From Rhodopila globiformis (lineage in GTDB: Bacteria > Pseudomonadota > Alphaproteobacteria > Acetobacterales > Acetobacteraceae), in assembly GCF_002937115.1 (NCBI RefSeq), contig NZ_NHRY01000032.1, positions 1-45,525 on the forward strand: 45,525 bases of DNA, in the 5' to 3' direction. The position numbers and the translations under genes were made by a program. The notes below the pieces were generated by a model that saw only the letters and a list, made by a program, of their open reading frames with translations, did not search any database and was not told the DNA's origin. Shown one piece after another: positions 16,964 to 27,412 of the stretch (its first letter is position 1; the number at the start of each line of letters is the position of its first letter).

Positions 16964-17010
16964 GGCTGACTGCGGCCGGCGGCTGGAGACGCCTCCGTCC
17001 CTGGCCCCAT

Positions 17011-17156
17011 CGTCATGACCCGGCTTGTCGCTATGCGATGCACACATCTCGGAAACGCCGCGGCGTTTCCCTTTTGTCATGGCCCAACTTGTCCGGGCCA
17101 CCTATCGCGGCACACTTGCTGGAATAGGTGACCCGGACAAGCTGGGTCATGAGACG
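17011..17156. repeat. Composite palindromic repeat, family A copy 3
   Basis: A half module (CGTCATGACCCGGCTTGT at 17011, then GATGCACACATCTCGG) leads into a perfect 20-base palindrome GGAAACGCCGCGGCGTTTCC and a family A element: left arm 17075-17103, core 17104-17125 (ATCGCGGCACACTTGC, then TGGAAT), right arm to about 17156 with several changes. Core orientation matches copies 2 and 4. 16964-17260 has no gene. Confidence 0.82.
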
Positions 17157-17221
17157 ATGGGGGACGCTCCCGGAAGCCGGGCCGGACGAATCCGGCCCCA
17201 ACTCCCATTCAGGACGGGACA

Positions 17222-17252
17222 GTGCCTTCCGGCGCCCGAGGCCGGAAGGCAC
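17222..17252 (-). terminator. Terminator-like hairpin after the stress-protein gene
   Basis: A perfect 12-bp stem, GTGCCTTCCGGC with its complement, and a 7-base loop lie 9 bases past the stop of the minus-strand gene ending at 17261. No T run follows, so termination strength is uncertain. The sequence in front (GGGACAGTGCCTTCC) resembles the hairpin at 24782-24814. Confidence 0.55.
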
Positions 17253-17260
17253 AAACCGGC

Positions 17261-17962
17261 TTACAGCCGGCGGCCCGGGTCGGTGCCCGGCGCGTAGCTA
17301 CTGCCGCCGGTACCAGGAGCCGGCACATCCGGTCCGGTTCCGGTGCTCGGGTCCGCGTTCCTGTAGCGACGCACCCGGCTATGCGACGTCTCATCGAAGC
17401 CGGTCCACTCCGGCCCATAGGCGGCGCGCCGCTGCTGCCAGTCGACCGGGCTGTGGCGCGCCATGATATCCTCGATCTGCCCGGCCATGGCGTCATTCGC
17501 GCGCACCGTGACCAGCGAACCGCCGCCTCGCACGCCCTCGGCATACACGTTGGCCTCGTCGCGGCTGAGGCCGGCGCCGGTCAGGGCGCCGAGCAATCCG
17601 CCGCCGGCCGCACCGATGCCGGCACCGGTCAACGTGGCGACCAGCCAGCCGGCGGCCACCACCGGCCCGACGCCCGGAATGGCCAAGGCGCCGATGCCGG
17701 CCAGCAGGCCGAGGCCGCCGCCAACGGCGGTGCCGAGTACGGCGCCCGCGCCGGTGCTTGCCTCGGTGGCCGGCGCGCGATGGTCTGTCACGGGCCCGGC
17801 GCCCGCCGCGGTGCCGGCGGTGGTGGAGCCGGCCGACTGCGCCCTGTCATTGGCGACCAGACTGATGTCGCTTTGCGGGACCCCGGCCGTCTCCAGCTCG
17901 TTCACCACGGCGCGCGCCTGGTCATAGTTGTCATACATACGGGCAACGGTACGTTGTGCCAT
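17261..17962 (-). CDS. General stress protein 17M-like / YflT-domain protein
   Basis: A 233-residue protein. The N-terminal domain (MAQRTVARMYDNYDQARAVV, VNELETAGVPQSDISLVAND) matches the YflT heat-induced/general-stress domain. A glycine-rich hydrophobic stretch follows (about 70-130: GAGAVLGTAVGGGLGLLAG, GLLGALTGAGLS), like the Gly-zipper regions of such proteins, then GGGSLVTVRAND and a Pro/Gly-rich tail. Function is unknown; family members are induced by stress and may associate with membranes. The start at 17962 has GGAG upstream; earlier frame codons lack homology. Confidence 0.8.
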   Translation of the reverse strand: MAQRTVARMYDNYDQARAVVNELETAGVPQSDISLVANDRAQSAGSTTAGTAAGAGPVTDHRAPATEASTGAGAVLGTAVGGGLGLLAGIGALAIPGVGPVVAAGWLVATLTGAGIGAAGGGLLGALTGAGLSRDEANVYAEGVRGGGSLVTVRANDAMAGQIEDIMARHSPVDWQQRRAAYGPEWTGFDETSHSRVRRYRNADPSTGTGPDVPAPGTGGSSYAPGTDPGRRL

Positions 17963-17972
17963 GAGGATGCTC

Positions 17973-18305
17973 CTATCGTTGCGCGATGCCGACGTTGCCT
18001 TTGTAGTCAACCCAGACACTGTCGGTCATACCGTTCTTCTCTGCCTTACCCCGCCATATGTCGTTGTGGTCCTTGTGCAGGTTGCTGACATTGGAGAAGC
18101 CCTGCTTTTCCAGCCGCGACTTCGCCTCGTTCATGGTGAAGCTGTTGGCGCCCCTGGCGGGCGTGGGGGCATTGGCGTTGGTGGTGGCAACGGCCTGGTT
18201 GGTGTCGCCGGATGCCGCTGCCTGGCCGTTCTGCGTCGTCTCGGCAAGACATGGGCCGCCAGCCAGGATCGCCGCAGTGGCGACCCCGAGGATCACGGAT
18301 TTCAT
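17973..18305 (-). CDS. Small secreted protein with PepSY-like C-terminal region
   Basis: A 110-residue protein with a signal peptide (MKSVILGVATAAILAGGPCLA, about 1-21), a Thr/Asn/Ala-rich linker, and a conserved-looking end: NSFTMNEAKSRLEKQGFSNV, NLHKDHNDIWRGKAEKNG, VWVDYKGNVGIA. The end resembles PepSY/BON-like periplasmic modules seen in small secreted proteins of this group. AGGAGA precedes the ATG. It ends 11 bases before the YflT-domain gene, so the two probably form one unit that is read from a promoter upstream of 18305. Confidence 0.75.
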   Translation of the reverse strand: MKSVILGVATAAILAGGPCLAETTQNGQAAASGDTNQAVATTNANAPTPARGANSFTMNEAKSRLEKQGFSNVSNLHKDHNDIWRGKAEKNGMTDSVWVDYKGNVGIAQR

Positions 18306-18797
18306 TGTGCTCTCCTGGATGTTGTGTTCGCTGAAAACAGGCCTTGACCTCTCGTCCTGACCCGGTTGGCGGAAGGTCAACCGGCGCGGTCACGCTTTTC
18401 CGGCGCGCCATGACTGTTCAGCGGATACGTGCGTTGCAAGAGTCTGGCTGAGAGTGCTCCACGCCTGTTCTCTGCTGCATTAACGCTGACACCCGCGCCC
18501 GGGTTGCCGGGCGATTCCGCGTCCGTTCGTTGAAGCTGGTGACAGGCTGCGCGGCGGACGCAGCCGGGGGCATGTGCATGGTGCGCCAGGGTAGAGGACG
18601 TCACTCCACCGTGATGGCCGGGCAGGCCGCATCGGCGCCAACCTGGAGAGACAGGGCCGGATCCATTGCCGCTCCGTCATGGCCGGGCATGTTCCTACCG
18701 CATGCACAGATCTCGGAAACGGTCTGCTGCGGCCCGGGCCCCATCGTCATGGCCAGCATGCCGCCGCCTGCCGCGATCAGGCGCGTGACACGGGGCC

Positions 18798-18959
18798 GGA
18801 CGGCGACGGGAACCCCCGGTATCTTGGCGTCTTGGCGTTGAACAGGAACGGTGCCACCGCGCCCGGCGCTGATGGGTGCGCTGCGCCGCTGGCCCGTGCG
18901 GTTGGTTCCACCGATAAAACGCCAAGACGCCAAGATACCGGAGATCCCCGTCGCTGTCC
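18798..18959. repeat. Palindromic repeat, family F
   Basis: Inverted arms of 42 bases (18798-18839 and 18918-18959; GGTATCTTGGCGTCTTGG near the inner end) differ at about five positions and enclose a 78-base GC-rich centre. Confidence 0.82.
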
Positions 18960-19080
18960 GGGGTGGCGGCGGCCTGTCATGCCCTCGGTCGCCCCTTGCC
19001 GATCCGTAACGGCGTGGGACCGGCACGAAGGCATTTCCGCGGTATCCGGCCAAGGCGGCCTGGGTGGATGTGTGCATGCC

Positions 19081-19140
19081 GTAGGGCGTGTCCCGGCCAT
19101 CCACCCACCGCCGTTGGAGCGCAGATGGCCGGGACACGCC
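19081..19140. repeat. Palindromic repeat, family C copy 2
   Basis: Arms GTAGGGCGTGTCCCGGCC (19081-) and GATGGCCGGGACACGCC (19124-19140) enclose a core, CACCCACCGCCGTTGG then AGCGCA, that is the reverse complement of the core in copies 1 and 3. Confidence 0.8.
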
Positions 19141-19189
19141 CCATAGACGGCGCTAACTTAGGCGGCCAGGGGCACGGCCGTTGCTATCC

Positions 19190-19278
19190 CGTCATGGTGG
19201 GCGAAGGCCCACCATCCACGCCTTTTGCTGATATCAGCACCGTAAGGCGTGGATGGCGGCCCTGCGGCCGCCATGACG
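19190..19278. repeat. Palindromic repeat, family B copy 2
   Basis: An 89-base element with left mini-hairpin GGTGGGC-GAAG-GCCCACC and right mini-hairpin GGCGGCC-CTGC-GGCCGCC, both perfect but unlike each other. The core TTGCTGATATCAGCACCG fits the reverse complement of the other cores better than the direct strand. Confidence 0.82.
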
Positions 19279-19380
19279 ACGGGCCAGTGCGCCGCGTCCC
19301 GTCGCCTAAGTAGCGCCTATCGGGACACGCCCGGCCATGACGAGAGGGCGATGTTCCTCTCTAAAGCGGCGCCGGCTTTA

Positions 19381-21573
<2,193 letters not shown>

Positions 21574-21739
21574 ACGTGGCTCCTCTACCAACACATGGCC
21601 CCCCGAGGCCGCGGCGTCGAGGGGGCAGCAGGCATGCTGCGCCCGCCATGACGCGCCAACCCGGTCGGAAACCATGGCGGCAGCCGAGCGAAAGCGGCCG
21701 ATGGCCCGCGGTGCTGGCCCGGGGCGCCGGCCAGGGGCG

Positions 21740-22090
21740 CTAAAGCAGACCGCAGGTCGGTTGGGACACTGAGGCCCCCTGTCCTCATCGTCATGGCCCG
21801 GCTCGTCCCTACGGGATGCACAGATCTCGGAAACGGTCCGCCGCTGCGTTTCCCTTTCGTCATGGCCCGGCTTGTCCGGGCCACCTGTCGCGGCACACGT
21901 GCTGGAATAGGTGGCCCGGACAAGCCGGGCCATGACGATGGTGGAGCGCTCTTGGCGCCCAGGCAAGCACTTGATTTTACGGTCATTTCCGACTCGTTTC
22001 CGAGATGTGTGCATTGCGTAGGGACGAGCCGGGCCATGACGATGAGGGAGCGCCGTCGCCCTGTCTCAATCGACCTGCGGCCTGCTGTAG
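21740..22090. repeat. 351-base nested palindrome with family A copy 2 at its centre
   Basis: Three layers pair in order. Outer arms 21740-21768 (CAGACCGCAGGTCGGTTG) pair with 22062-22090. CATCGTCATGGCCCGGCT, CGTCCCTAC near 21787 pairs with its complement near 22018-22043. ATGCACAGATCTCGGAAACG pairs with CGTTTCCGAGATGTGTGCAT. The centre is the family A element at 21858-21937. 21574-22312 contains no gene; small frames here are repeat-derived. Confidence 0.85.
21858..21937. repeat. Palindromic repeat, family A copy 2
   Basis: Perfect 29-base arms (21858-21886, 21909-21937) flank the core GTCGCGGCACACGTGC, TGGAAT (21887-21908). The reverse complement of this core matches the copy 1 core at 21 of 22 positions, although both sets of flanks run the same way. 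Confidence 0.9.
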
Positions 22091-22312
22091 CATGAGGTCC
22101 TCCAGCTGGATGCCGGATCGTGCCGTGGAGCGGGAGGCTCCGACAGCCGTGTGTATGCTCGCCACGCCGGATTGACCCTGGCCGGCACTGGCGGCGGCGT
22201 GGCATGCTCACCACATCGTGCTGGCATCGTGAGAATTTCACTGCAAGATCATATCCGTTTCTGTTACCACATGCGCCGTTAGGATATCGCCACGACATCT
22301 GCCGCCAGGATC

Positions 22313-23716
22313 ATGACAATTCGATTCTCCAAGACAACGACCGGAATGGTGCTGTTCGCACTCGACGTCCTGCTTGTGCTTGCGCTCTGGCCGCTTGTGC
22401 TGCTTCTGGCCTACCCGGACGTGTTGGCGCCGGGGTCGCTGTCGCAGGACACCTGCGTCCTGACCTATCCCGCGTTCGACCTGCTGATGCTGTTTGCCAC
22501 CGGCCTGTACCGGCGCGACGCGGTCCTGGATGTCGCACGCTCGGTCAGCCGTGCGCCCTTGGTCGTGGGTCTGGGGGCCGGCCTTGGCCTGCTGCTCTCG
22601 CTGGCGCAGGCGCGGGGCCTGCCTGACCTGTCGCACCAGGCGCTGATGTTCGCGCTGGCCTTCTCCACCTTCTCCGTCTGCGCCTTCGTCGCGCGCCTCG
22701 TGCTCACCTTTCTCGTGCGCCGCCGCGTGCTGCGCCGCCGGTTGCTGATCATCGGCGCCGGCCAGCGCGCCTGGGAACTGCTGCTGATGCTGAAGCGCGA
22801 GGGCAACAGCCTGCACGACCACGTCACGCTGCTGCACAACCCGGCGCTCGGCGCGATCGATCCGCGGCTGGAGGCCGATCCACCCGGGCGCATCCATTGT
22901 CCCGAGGCGTTCAATGTCGCCACTGTGGCGCGGGCGGTGGGGGCGGACCTGGTCATCGTCGCGCCGGACGAACGTCGGGGCATGAACCTGGAGCGCCTGC
23001 TGGAGTGCAAGCGCGCCGGCTTCCCGGTCATCCAGTACCTCAGCTTCGTGGAGCAGGAGATCCGTCGCATCGACCTCAAGCGCGTGGAGCTGGGCTGGCT
23101 GGTCTATAGCGGTGGCTTCACCTTCGGCGTCCTCGACCGCGTCCTCAAGCGGGGTTTCGATCTCGTGGTCAGCTCCACCATGCTGGTGCTGACCGCGCCC
23201 CTGCTGCTTGGCGCCATGATCGCGGTGCGCTGGGAGGGGCTCGGTCCGGTGCTGTACCGGCAGGAGCGGGTGACGCGGGACGGCCGCGTGTTCTGGATCA
23301 TGAAGCTGCGCACTATGCGGGTGAATGCGGAGGCGGCAGGTGCGGTCTGGGCGGCGCAGAACGACCACCGCGTCACCAAGGTCGGCGCCTTTCTGCGACG
23401 GACGCGGATCGATGAACTGCCGCAATTGATCAACATCCTGCGTGGCGAGATGTCGTTCGTCGGCCCGCGCCCGGAACGCCCGGTCTTCGTGGCGGACCTG
23501 GCGACGCGGATTCCACTTTATAACGAGCGGCACATGGTCAAGGCGGGCCTGACCGGCTGGGCACAGATCAATTACCCATACGGCGCCTCGATCGACGACG
23601 CCCGGTCGAAGCTCAGCTACGACCTGTACTACGTGAAGAATTTCTCCATCGTGTTCGATTGCGTCATTCTGCTGCAGACCCTGCGCGAGGTCCTGTGGCC
23701 GAGCGGGGCGCGGTAG
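22313..23716 (+). CDS. Polyprenyl glycosylphosphotransferase, exopolysaccharide biosynthesis
   Basis: A 467-residue inner-membrane enzyme of the WbaP/EpsB family that moves a sugar-1-phosphate from a nucleotide sugar to undecaprenyl phosphate, the first step of exopolysaccharide repeat-unit assembly. The N-terminal half has four to five membrane segments (about 10-35, 48-65, 78-98, 105-135) and a CoA-binding-like Rossmann segment (LLIIGAGQRAWELL). The C-terminal catalytic domain starts KRGFDLVVSS, then has WIMKLRTMRVNAE, TRIDELPQLINILRGEMSFV, GPRPERP and KAGLTGWAQINY. No other polysaccharide genes are adjacent. Confidence 0.93.
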   Translation: MTIRFSKTTTGMVLFALDVLLVLALWPLVLLLAYPDVLAPGSLSQDTCVLTYPAFDLLMLFATGLYRRDAVLDVARSVSRAPLVVGLGAGLGLLLSLAQARGLPDLSHQALMFALAFSTFSVCAFVARLVLTFLVRRRVLRRRLLIIGAGQRAWELLLMLKREGNSLHDHVTLLHNPALGAIDPRLEADPPGRIHCPEAFNVATVARAVGADLVIVAPDERRGMNLERLLECKRAGFPVIQYLSFVEQEIRRIDLKRVELGWLVYSGGFTFGVLDRVLKRGFDLVVSSTMLVLTAPLLLGAMIAVRWEGLGPVLYRQERVTRDGRVFWIMKLRTMRVNAEAAGAVWAAQNDHRVTKVGAFLRRTRIDELPQLINILRGEMSFVGPRPERPVFVADLATRIPLYNERHMVKAGLTGWAQINYPYGASIDDARSKLSYDLYYVKNFSIVFDCVILLQTLREVLWPSGAR

Positions 23717-23905
23717 AGCCGTTTGCCGCCTCGTCATGGCGATCGGTCGCGGCTCCTTTGGCGCTGCCAGCAGCCAGGTGTGCGTGATGCCGGTTCTGCC
23801 CAGTGTGGACATCAATTCGCGTGCAGTCGCGAACACCGCCGCGTCAACGCCCGTGGCTGCGTGTCGCGAGGCAACCATGTTCGAACAAGCGTCAGGGAGA
23901 CATTC

Positions 23906-24328
23906 ATGATGATATCGAAGTCATGGGCGGCGGTGACCGGACGGGGCGGTCTCGCTTTCGGTCTTCTGGCCATCCTGGCCTTGGCGGGGTGCGCCACGCC
24001 GCAGCAACGGGCGGCGGAGAAGGACGACAACCTCGCGGCCGCCGGCTTCGTCATCCGCCCGGCCAACACGCCGCAGCGCCAGGCCATGCTGCGGAGCCTG
24101 CCGCCAAACCGGATCGTGCAGCGGGCGCACGGCAATACAGTCAGCTTCGTCTATGCCGATCCGCTGGTGTGCAATTGCCTCTATATCGGCACGCAGCAGG
24201 CCTATGACGCCTACAGGCGCTACATGCAGCAGAAGCAACTGGCCGACGAGCAGCAGGTGACCGCGGAAACGTGGTCAGACGCCGGATGGGACTGGGGCCC
24301 CTGGGGACCTTGGCCCTGGGGGCCATAG
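23906..24328 (+). CDS. Lipoprotein with Trp/Pro/Gly-rich C-terminal tail
   Basis: A 140-residue lipoprotein: the signal ends at the lipobox LALAGC (about 24-29), followed by TPQQRAAEKDDNLAAAGF. The central part (FVIRPANTPQRQAMLRSLPP, YADPLVCNCLYIGTQQAYDA) recurs in small proteobacterial lipoproteins of unknown role. The tail GWDWGPWGPWPWGP is made almost wholly of Trp, Pro and Gly. AGGGAG precedes the ATG at 23906. Confidence 0.78.
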   Translation: MMISKSWAAVTGRGGLAFGLLAILALAGCATPQQRAAEKDDNLAAAGFVIRPANTPQRQAMLRSLPPNRIVQRAHGNTVSFVYADPLVCNCLYIGTQQAYDAYRRYMQQKQLADEQQVTAETWSDAGWDWGPWGPWPWGP

Positions 24329-24600
24329 GGGCCGCACCTGACAGGACCATCGTGCGCTTATACTTCACGCGCACCCTTCGCTGCCCAGTCCCGTCAGGGC
24401 GCCATGGACCCGTCCACGCCGCGGCGCGCCGGTTTCTGGTGCTGTGATTGCCGCCGTACCCCCAGGCGTTCCGCGGCCCGGGCGCAGATCCTCTCCGCCT
24501 TCAGCCGAGCCACCGCTTCAGCCAACGTGCCGGCGGGCGACACGCCGAGGGGCCATCAGGGAATTGCCGCGTCATTGGGTGTGAGCCACTATCCTCTCCC

Positions 24601-24688
24601 CGTCATGGTCCGCGAAGGCGGACCATCCACGCCTTGCGGTGCGGATCGCGGCAAAGGCGTGGATGGTGGGCCTTCGCCCACCATGACG
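24601..24688. repeat. Palindromic repeat, family B copy 3
   Basis: An 88-base element: left mini-hairpin GGTCCGC-GAAG-GCGGACC, right GGTGGGC-CTTC-GCCCACC, both perfect, around GCCTT-GCGGTGCGGATCGCGG. The stretch 24329-24836 has no supported gene apart from this and the hairpin at its end. Confidence 0.82.
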
Positions 24689-24766
24689 CGGAGGGGCCGG
24701 TGCCGTGCACCCGATGCCGCGGTTATGGCGGACGGGCTCTAAACAGACCGGCCAGGCGGCGTCGCG

Positions 24767-24838
24767 ATCAGGGGAGGGACGGTGCCTTTTCCGGGCGGTG
24801 CCAGGAAAAGGCACGACGTCCCCGTTGCGTCCCCGATC
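24767..24838 (-). terminator. Long hairpin at the 3' end of the DUF427 gene
   Basis: GTGCCTTTTCC (24782-24792) pairs perfectly with GGAAAAGGCAC (24804-24814). Outer parts (GATCAGGGGA near 24767; TCCCCGATC to 24838) extend the pairing and reach the stop codon. It could act as a terminator or an mRNA stabiliser. The core word GGGAC-GTGCCTT is shared with the hairpin at 17222. Confidence 0.6.
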
Positions 24839-25118
24839 AGGTGACTTTCACGTCCTCCCAGAAACCGAACCGGCCGCCGACGGCCTGCATGGCCGGGCGG
24901 GGCGCCTCGTAGCTCCAGGCGTTGCGGGGATAGCGATGACCCCCGACGACCACGTCGTAGAACTGCACGCCGTGCGGGCAGGCCTTGTCGGAGTCGGTCT
25001 TTTCCGCCTTCTCCAGCCAGTCGAGGCGGGTGGCGCCGGGCGGGAAATAGACGTAGCCGCCGCTTTTCACAATGTCGTCGCTCTCGGCGATCACGTGACC
25101 GTTCAGGATAGCTTTCAT
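24837..25118 (-). CDS. DUF427 domain-containing protein
   Basis: A 93-residue protein covering the whole DUF427 fold: MKAILNGHVIAESDDIV, GYVYFPPGATRLDWLEK, TDSDKACPHGVQFYDVVVGG and AWSYEAPRPAMQAVGGRFGF. DUF427 is a small beta-rich domain of unknown biochemical role, common as a single gene in bacteria. GGAGGAC lies upstream of the ATG. The gene ends in the hairpin at 24767-24838. Confidence 0.9.
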   Translation of the reverse strand: MKAILNGHVIAESDDIVKSGGYVYFPPGATRLDWLEKAEKTDSDKACPHGVQFYDVVVGGHRYPRNAWSYEAPRPAMQAVGGRFGFWEDVKVT

Positions 25119-25167
25119 GGTGCGGTCCTCCTTCCATCCGCAGAGATAGGCACGGATGGCGGATTCG

Positions 25168-25443
25168 CTATGTCTGGCCGCGATGCAGGAACGTCATCGA
25201 GGCGAACGCGCCCAGCCACGACCCGAGCGCGGCAAATCCGACATACGCCCAGTTCTGCGTGTAGCTGATCACCGCGAAGGACGAGAGCAGGTACCACACG
25301 CTGCTCCAGTTCGCCGCGGCGAGGCGCCGACGGGTCGCCACCGCCGAGGCGAACATGACATAGACCGCGTCGGTGGCCGCAGTGGCAACAACCACCCCGG
25401 CGGCAGTCAGCGGATCGATGGCACGCAGCGCCGTCCAGATCAC
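25168..25443 (-). CDS. Small membrane protein downstream of pncC
   Basis: A 91-residue protein from a GTG at 25443 with about two to three hydrophobic segments (LTAAGVVVATAATDAVYVMF; VWYLLSSFAVISY; YVGFAALGSWLGAFASM). Its start overlaps the pncC stop by 4 bases (GTGA), good evidence for co-translation. No family is recognised. A longer upstream frame is the shadow of pncC. Confidence 0.65.
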   Translation of the reverse strand: MIWTALRAIDPLTAAGVVVATAATDAVYVMFASAVATRRRLAAANWSSVWYLLSSFAVISYTQNWAYVGFAALGSWLGAFASMTFLHRGQT

Positions 25444-25925
25444 AGGACCGCCCGTATCATTGCGAACGCATGCGCCACGGTGGCGGCGCGGATGGCGGTG
25501 CGGTCGCCGGGGAAGACCTGGTGCTCGGTGATCGGCGGCACGCCGGTGCGGGCGAGGCCGAACCACACGAGCCCCACCGGCTTCTCCGCGCTGCCGCCCG
25601 ACGGGCCGGCGACGCCGGTGACGGCGATGGCGATGGCGGCGCGGGAGCGGGCCAGGGCGCCCTCGGCCATGGCGGCGGCCACCGGCTCGCTGACCGCGCC
25701 GCGGGCTTCGATCAGCGCCATTGGCACGCCGATCATCTGGTTCTTGGCCTCGTTGGAGTAGGTGACGAAGCTGCGGTCCACGACGTCGGAAGATCCGGCG
25801 ATGGCGGTCAGCGCGGCGGCGATCAGGCCGCCCGTGCAACTTTCCGCCGTTGCCAGCATGATGCCTTTGGCGCGGCAGGCGGCGAGCAGGGATTCGGCTT
25901 CGGCGAGGGTGGCGTCTGGCAGCAT
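25440..25925 (-). CDS. pncC: Nicotinamide-nucleotide amidohydrolase PncC (CinA C-terminal family)
   Basis: A 161-residue stand-alone CinA C-terminal domain, the enzyme that deamidates NMN to NaMN in pyridine nucleotide recycling. Hallmarks are LATAESCTGGLIAAALTA (residues about 24-41, catalytic Ser and Thr region), VTYSNEAKNQMIGV and AVTGVAGPSGGSAEKPVGLV. The longer CinA N-terminal domain is absent, as in many proteobacteria. It is followed by a coupled small membrane-protein gene. Confidence 0.93.
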   Translation of the reverse strand: MLPDATLAEAESLLAACRAKGIMLATAESCTGGLIAAALTAIAGSSDVVDRSFVTYSNEAKNQMIGVPMALIEARGAVSEPVAAAMAEGALARSRAAIAIAVTGVAGPSGGSAEKPVGLVWFGLARTGVPPITEHQVFPGDRTAIRAATVAHAFAMIRAVL

Positions 25926-26116
25926 AGCGGGCCCGATTCACGGTTCGCCGGTGAACGTGACGCCATAGTCAGGGCCTGTCCACTGGATGCGTGCCAGGGT
26001 GCGATCTAATATCTTGTTCATTCGGGGTGATGCGCCGGCAGAATGTCGTATCGCTTCGCTGATCGTAACGATGGCGGCAGCCGTGGGTGCCGTTGCGACA
26101 AAATTTGGGAGGCAGC

Positions 26117-27361
26117 ATGAACGCACCCGTAAGCCTTGAACCGCTGGGAGATCCCTGGGCCACGCCGCTCGACCGGGTCAACGTTTCAGATGCGCGACTT
26201 TTCCGTGATGACATCTGGTACGACTGGTTCGCCCGGCTGCGGCGCGACGACCCGGTGCATTACACCGCCGAAAGCGAATTCGGGCCATACTGGTCGGTAA
26301 CCCGCTACAAGGACATCATGCACGTCGAGACACGGCCTGAGGTGTTTTCCTCGGCGTCCGGGATCACCTTGCTGACGCAGCCGGACGAGTATCGCACGCC
26401 GATGTTCATCGCCATGGATCCGCCGAAGCACGACGTGCAACGCAACGTGGTGTCGCCGATTGTCGCGCCGGAGAATCTGGCCAGGATGGCGGGAACGATC
26501 CGGCAGCGCGCGGCGACGATCCTGGACGGGTTGCCGCGCAATGAGACCTTCGACTGGGTCGAGCGCGTTTCGATCGAGCTGACGACGCAGATGCTGGCGA
26601 CGCTGTTCGACTACCCGTTCGAGCGGCGGCGCGACCTGACCTACTGGTCGAACGTCGCGGTCACCAACTTCAACGACCCCGACTCGCTGGTGAAGAACGA
26701 CGACGAGCGCCTGGACGAACTGCGCAAGATGGCGACGGCGATGATGCCGCTGTGGAACGAGCGGGTGAACGCGCCGCCGCGCCCCGACCTGATCTCGATG
26801 CTGGCGCATGGCGAGTCGACGCGGCACATGGACCCGATGGAGTTCATGGGGACCTGTATCCTGCTGATCGTCGGCGGCAACGACACCACGCGCAACGCGA
26901 TCAGCGGCGGGTTGTGGGCGCTGCATAATTTCCCCGACGAGTACAGCAAGCTGCGGGACAATCCCGGCCTGATCCCCGGCATGGTGCCGGAGATCATCCG
27001 CTGGCAGACGCCGATTGGCTACATGCGGCGGACGGCGCTGAGCGACTACGAGCTGGGTGGCAAGACGATCCGCGCGGGCGACAAGGTGGCAATGTGGTAC
27101 ATCTCCGGCAACCGCGACCCGGATGCGATCCCCGAACCCAATCGTTTCATTGTCGATCGCCCGCGCCCGCGCCAGCATTTGTCGTTCGGTTTCGGCATCC
27201 ATCGCTGTGTCGGCAACCGGCTGGCGGAACTGCAGCTGACCATCCTGTGGGAGGAGATCCTGAAGCGCTTCCCGGTGATCGAGGTGGTGGAGAAGCCGAA
27301 GCGGACGTATTCGGCGTTCGTGCACGGCATTACCGCGATGATGGTGCGGATTCCGGCGTAG
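26117..27361 (+). CDS. Cytochrome P450, CYP153-like
   Basis: A 414-residue P450. The I-helix oxygen-activation motif is ILLIVGGNDTTRNAISGG, the K-helix ExxR lies in VPEIIRWQTPIGYMRR, and the haem loop is FGFGIHRCVGNRLAE with Cys364 as ligand. The words GGNDTTRN, MWYISGNRDP and PRQHLSFGFG resemble CYP153 soluble alkane/fatty-acid terminal hydroxylases, but assignment to that family is by memory. GGGAGG precedes the ATG. No ferredoxin or reductase gene is nearby in the window. Confidence 0.92.
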   Translation: MNAPVSLEPLGDPWATPLDRVNVSDARLFRDDIWYDWFARLRRDDPVHYTAESEFGPYWSVTRYKDIMHVETRPEVFSSASGITLLTQPDEYRTPMFIAMDPPKHDVQRNVVSPIVAPENLARMAGTIRQRAATILDGLPRNETFDWVERVSIELTTQMLATLFDYPFERRRDLTYWSNVAVTNFNDPDSLVKNDDERLDELRKMATAMMPLWNERVNAPPRPDLISMLAHGESTRHMDPMEFMGTCILLIVGGNDTTRNAISGGLWALHNFPDEYSKLRDNPGLIPGMVPEIIRWQTPIGYMRRTALSDYELGGKTIRAGDKVAMWYISGNRDPDAIPEPNRFIVDRPRPRQHLSFGFGIHRCVGNRLAELQLTILWEEILKRFPVIEVVEKPKRTYSAFVHGITAMMVRIPA

Positions 27362-27412
27362 AGCGCTTTCGGCCTGCCTGGAAACACTCCAGCTTCTTAT
27401 TTTATGAGCAGT

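Larger units (their letters stand above)
18675..19342. repeat. Cluster of palindromic repeats between the secreted-protein gene and uvrB
   Basis: A half module opens at 18675 (CGTCATGGCCGGGCATGT, then CTCGGAAAC ending 18721), followed by family F (18798-18959), C (19081-19140) and B (19190-19278), and a tail CGGGACACGCCCGGCC, ATGACGAGAGGG ending about 19350. The order C, linker with GCGCTAACTTAG, B recurs at 40781-40969. Nothing coding is supported in 18306-19380. Confidence 0.75.

Noticed and set aside
22238..23878. A 546-residue minus-strand frame
   Set aside because: Antisense to the sugar transferase; rich in His/Gln/Arg with no domain.
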